From Verrucomicrobiota bacterium (lineage in GTDB: Bacteria > Verrucomicrobiota > Lentisphaeria > Oligosphaerales > JAFGRS01), in assembly GCA_019136035.1 (NCBI GenBank), contig JAGVUW010000704.1, positions 1 to 6,907 of the forward strand: a stretch of DNA of 6,907 nt, in the 5' to 3' direction. Positions within the stretch are counted from its first letter, which is position 1, and each line of letters starts with the position of its first letter. Under the pieces are notes generated by a model. That model had not been told where the DNA came from. It ran no database searches and was given only the letters and a program-made list of their open reading frames with translations. Both the position numbers and the translations under genes were made by a program. Positions 6,199 to 6,907 of the stretch are shown here, piece after piece.

Positions 6199-6237
6199 CT
6201 TCGGAATCCGCCGCCTGTCAGGCGGCGGATTCCGAAG
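6199..6237. repeat. Perfect 19-bp inverted repeat (1-nt centre) over the RDD stop codon
   Basis: The left arm begins CTTCGGAATCCGCCGCC at 6199 and the right arm ends GGCGGCGGATTCCGAAG at 6237; all 19 pairs match around the single base at 6218. In RNA the central bases would form the loop. The TGA stop of the RDD gene (6220-6218) is at the centre, so the right arm encodes the last six residues (T-S-E-S-A-A). It could be a terminator between the RDD gene and the toxin-antitoxin operon, but no T-tract follows on the minus strand. It could instead be a dispersed hairpin repeat or small mobile repeat. It is much longer and more exact than chance would give. Confidence 0.75.
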
Positions 6238-6826
6238 TTGTTGCTGCATGCGAGTGTTCGGCAAGCTCTCCGTATGACTTCTTAGTGATCACATAACTGC
6301 CGGCAACAAAATCGTGAAGTGCTCGCTTCTGGCGGTTGAAGAGGATGGCTCCAATGTCCACATACACTAAGAAACCGAGGACCATCGCGATCGTTCCGAA
6401 CGGCTGTCCGTATTCGTTCATAAGCCTGCCGACCTCGACAAACGATGAGTGCGCGGCGGAGTCCGGATAAGTTGCGAAGGTCTTCCACATTTGGAGATGG
6501 GAGTTGATGGAGAGAATCAGTGTCGGGAACACGATACGGCGTATCGCCCTGGTCCAGGAGAGATACTGCCCCTGAGTGTCTACTATGCGAACGCCAATAA
6601 TGAGTTTGCCAGGTGTGCCCCCGAAACGCACGACTAACCATAGCCACAGAATAGTCCAGACAATCGACCAGATCGCTCCTGGGGCAAGATTGCGGTGTGT
6701 GATTGTCCATGTCATCAGCGGCATCGTGACCGGCATGAAAGCCCAGCCGATGGCAGCATCGATCAGTGCCGCCAGCACACGTCTCCAGAAACCCACAAAG
6801 ACAAATTGACCTGTCCTGTCATTCAT
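6218..6826 (-). CDS. RDD-family membrane protein
   Basis: This is a 202-residue integral membrane protein. The RDD domain (PF06271) is shown by GFWRRVLAALIDAAIG (12-27, with the family Arg at 15/16 and the first Asp at 23), a Trp-rich helix at 52-66, GGTPGKLIIGVRIVDTQG (69-86), SWTRAIRRIV (90-99), a helix at about 145-163, and NRQKRALHDFVAGSYVI (164-180, with the final Asp at 172). Roles of the family are poorly known; some members have been linked to ion transport. The hydrophilic tail from about 182 is outside the domain, and its last six residues are encoded by one arm of the inverted repeat at 6199-6237. ATG 6826 is preferred; a GTG at 6859 would add 11 residues, and neither start has a strong ribosome site (GAAGAGAG precedes the ATG). 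Composition is near 53% GC, unlike the genes at the left. Confidence 0.87.
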   Translation of the reverse strand: MNDRTGQFVFVGFWRRVLAALIDAAIGWAFMPVTMPLMTWTITHRNLAPGAIWSIVWTILWLWLVVRFGGTPGKLIIGVRIVDTQGQYLSWTRAIRRIVFPTLILSINSHLQMWKTFATYPDSAAHSSFVEVGRLMNEYGQPFGTIAMVLGFLVYVDIGAILFNRQKRALHDFVAGSYVITKKSYGELAEHSHAATTSESAA

Positions 6827-6855
6827 CTTGATTCTCTCTTCGCCGAACGCCACTA

Positions 6856-6883
6856 TCACCCGACGAGGTACGAGGTCGGGTGA
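6856..6883. repeat. 9-bp inverted repeat containing a tandem 7-mer, upstream of the RDD gene
   Basis: TCACCCGAC (6856-6864) pairs perfectly with GTCGGGTGA (6875-6883) across 10 nt. The interior carries two adjacent copies of ACGAGGT (6863-6869 and 6870-6876), each overlapping an arm. It lies 30 nt before the RDD start codon. It could be an operator, the hairpin of a terminator for a gene to the right, or a leader structure. No clear promoter boxes were found around it, and nothing is recognisable in the last 24 bases of the window. Confidence 0.45.
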
Positions 6884-6907
6884 ATGGACTGGTTGGAACT
6901 CCCCTTC

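Noticed and set aside
1..6907. Search for tRNA, rRNA, CRISPR repeats, IS ends or an integrase
   Set aside because: No regularly spaced direct repeats, no transposase or integrase motifs in any frame, and no tRNA-like stretch were seen by eye.

Overview
The window looks like bacterial chromosome from a high-GC, probably uncultured lineage. Nothing in it fixes the phylum. The pairing of a large secreted GH123-like (DUF4091) glycosidase with a PF12831-type FAD-dependent oxidoreductase recalls Planctomycetota, Lentisphaerota/Verrucomicrobiota, Armatimonadota or related candidate phyla; this is an impression from family knowledge, not a placement. There are six protein genes, no RNA gene, no CRISPR array and no recognisable insertion sequence.

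Left part (1-5414, very GC-rich: 48 of 60 bases in the line starting at 3001). A long minus-strand gene runs off the left edge and encodes an exported multi-domain GH123-like glycoside hydrolase. A major facilitator superfamily (MFS) transporter starts 221 bp away on the plus strand, so the two share a divergent promoter region. The transporter converges on a minus-strand FAD-dependent oxidoreductase, and the last 11 bp of the two reading frames overlap. An inferred reading is a small carbohydrate-use locus: extracytoplasmic hydrolysis, import of a small product, intracellular oxidation. No substrate can be assigned from sequence.

Right part (about 5560-6907, clearly less GC-rich: 32 of 60 bases in the line starting at 6301). 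A complete type II toxin-antitoxin operon (DinJ-family antitoxin, YafQ-family toxin, 1-nt overlap, GTG-started toxin) is followed upstream by an RDD-family membrane protein, all on the minus strand. In front of the antitoxin a 20-bp imperfect palindrome lies between candidate -35 and -10 boxes, as expected for autorepression. A perfect 19-bp inverted repeat with a 1-nt centre covers the stop codon of the RDD gene. A second inverted repeat containing a tandem 7-mer lies upstream of that gene. The composition change next to the toxin-antitoxin genes suggests an acquired segment or a junction with different history.

The long plus-strand open frames opposite the hydrolase and oxidoreductase, and the long minus-strand frame opposite the transporter, are judged to be antisense shadows typical of high-GC DNA. 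I did not find a clearly new biological system. The most unusual items are the hairpin over the RDD stop codon, the modular GH123-like enzyme and the composition break.
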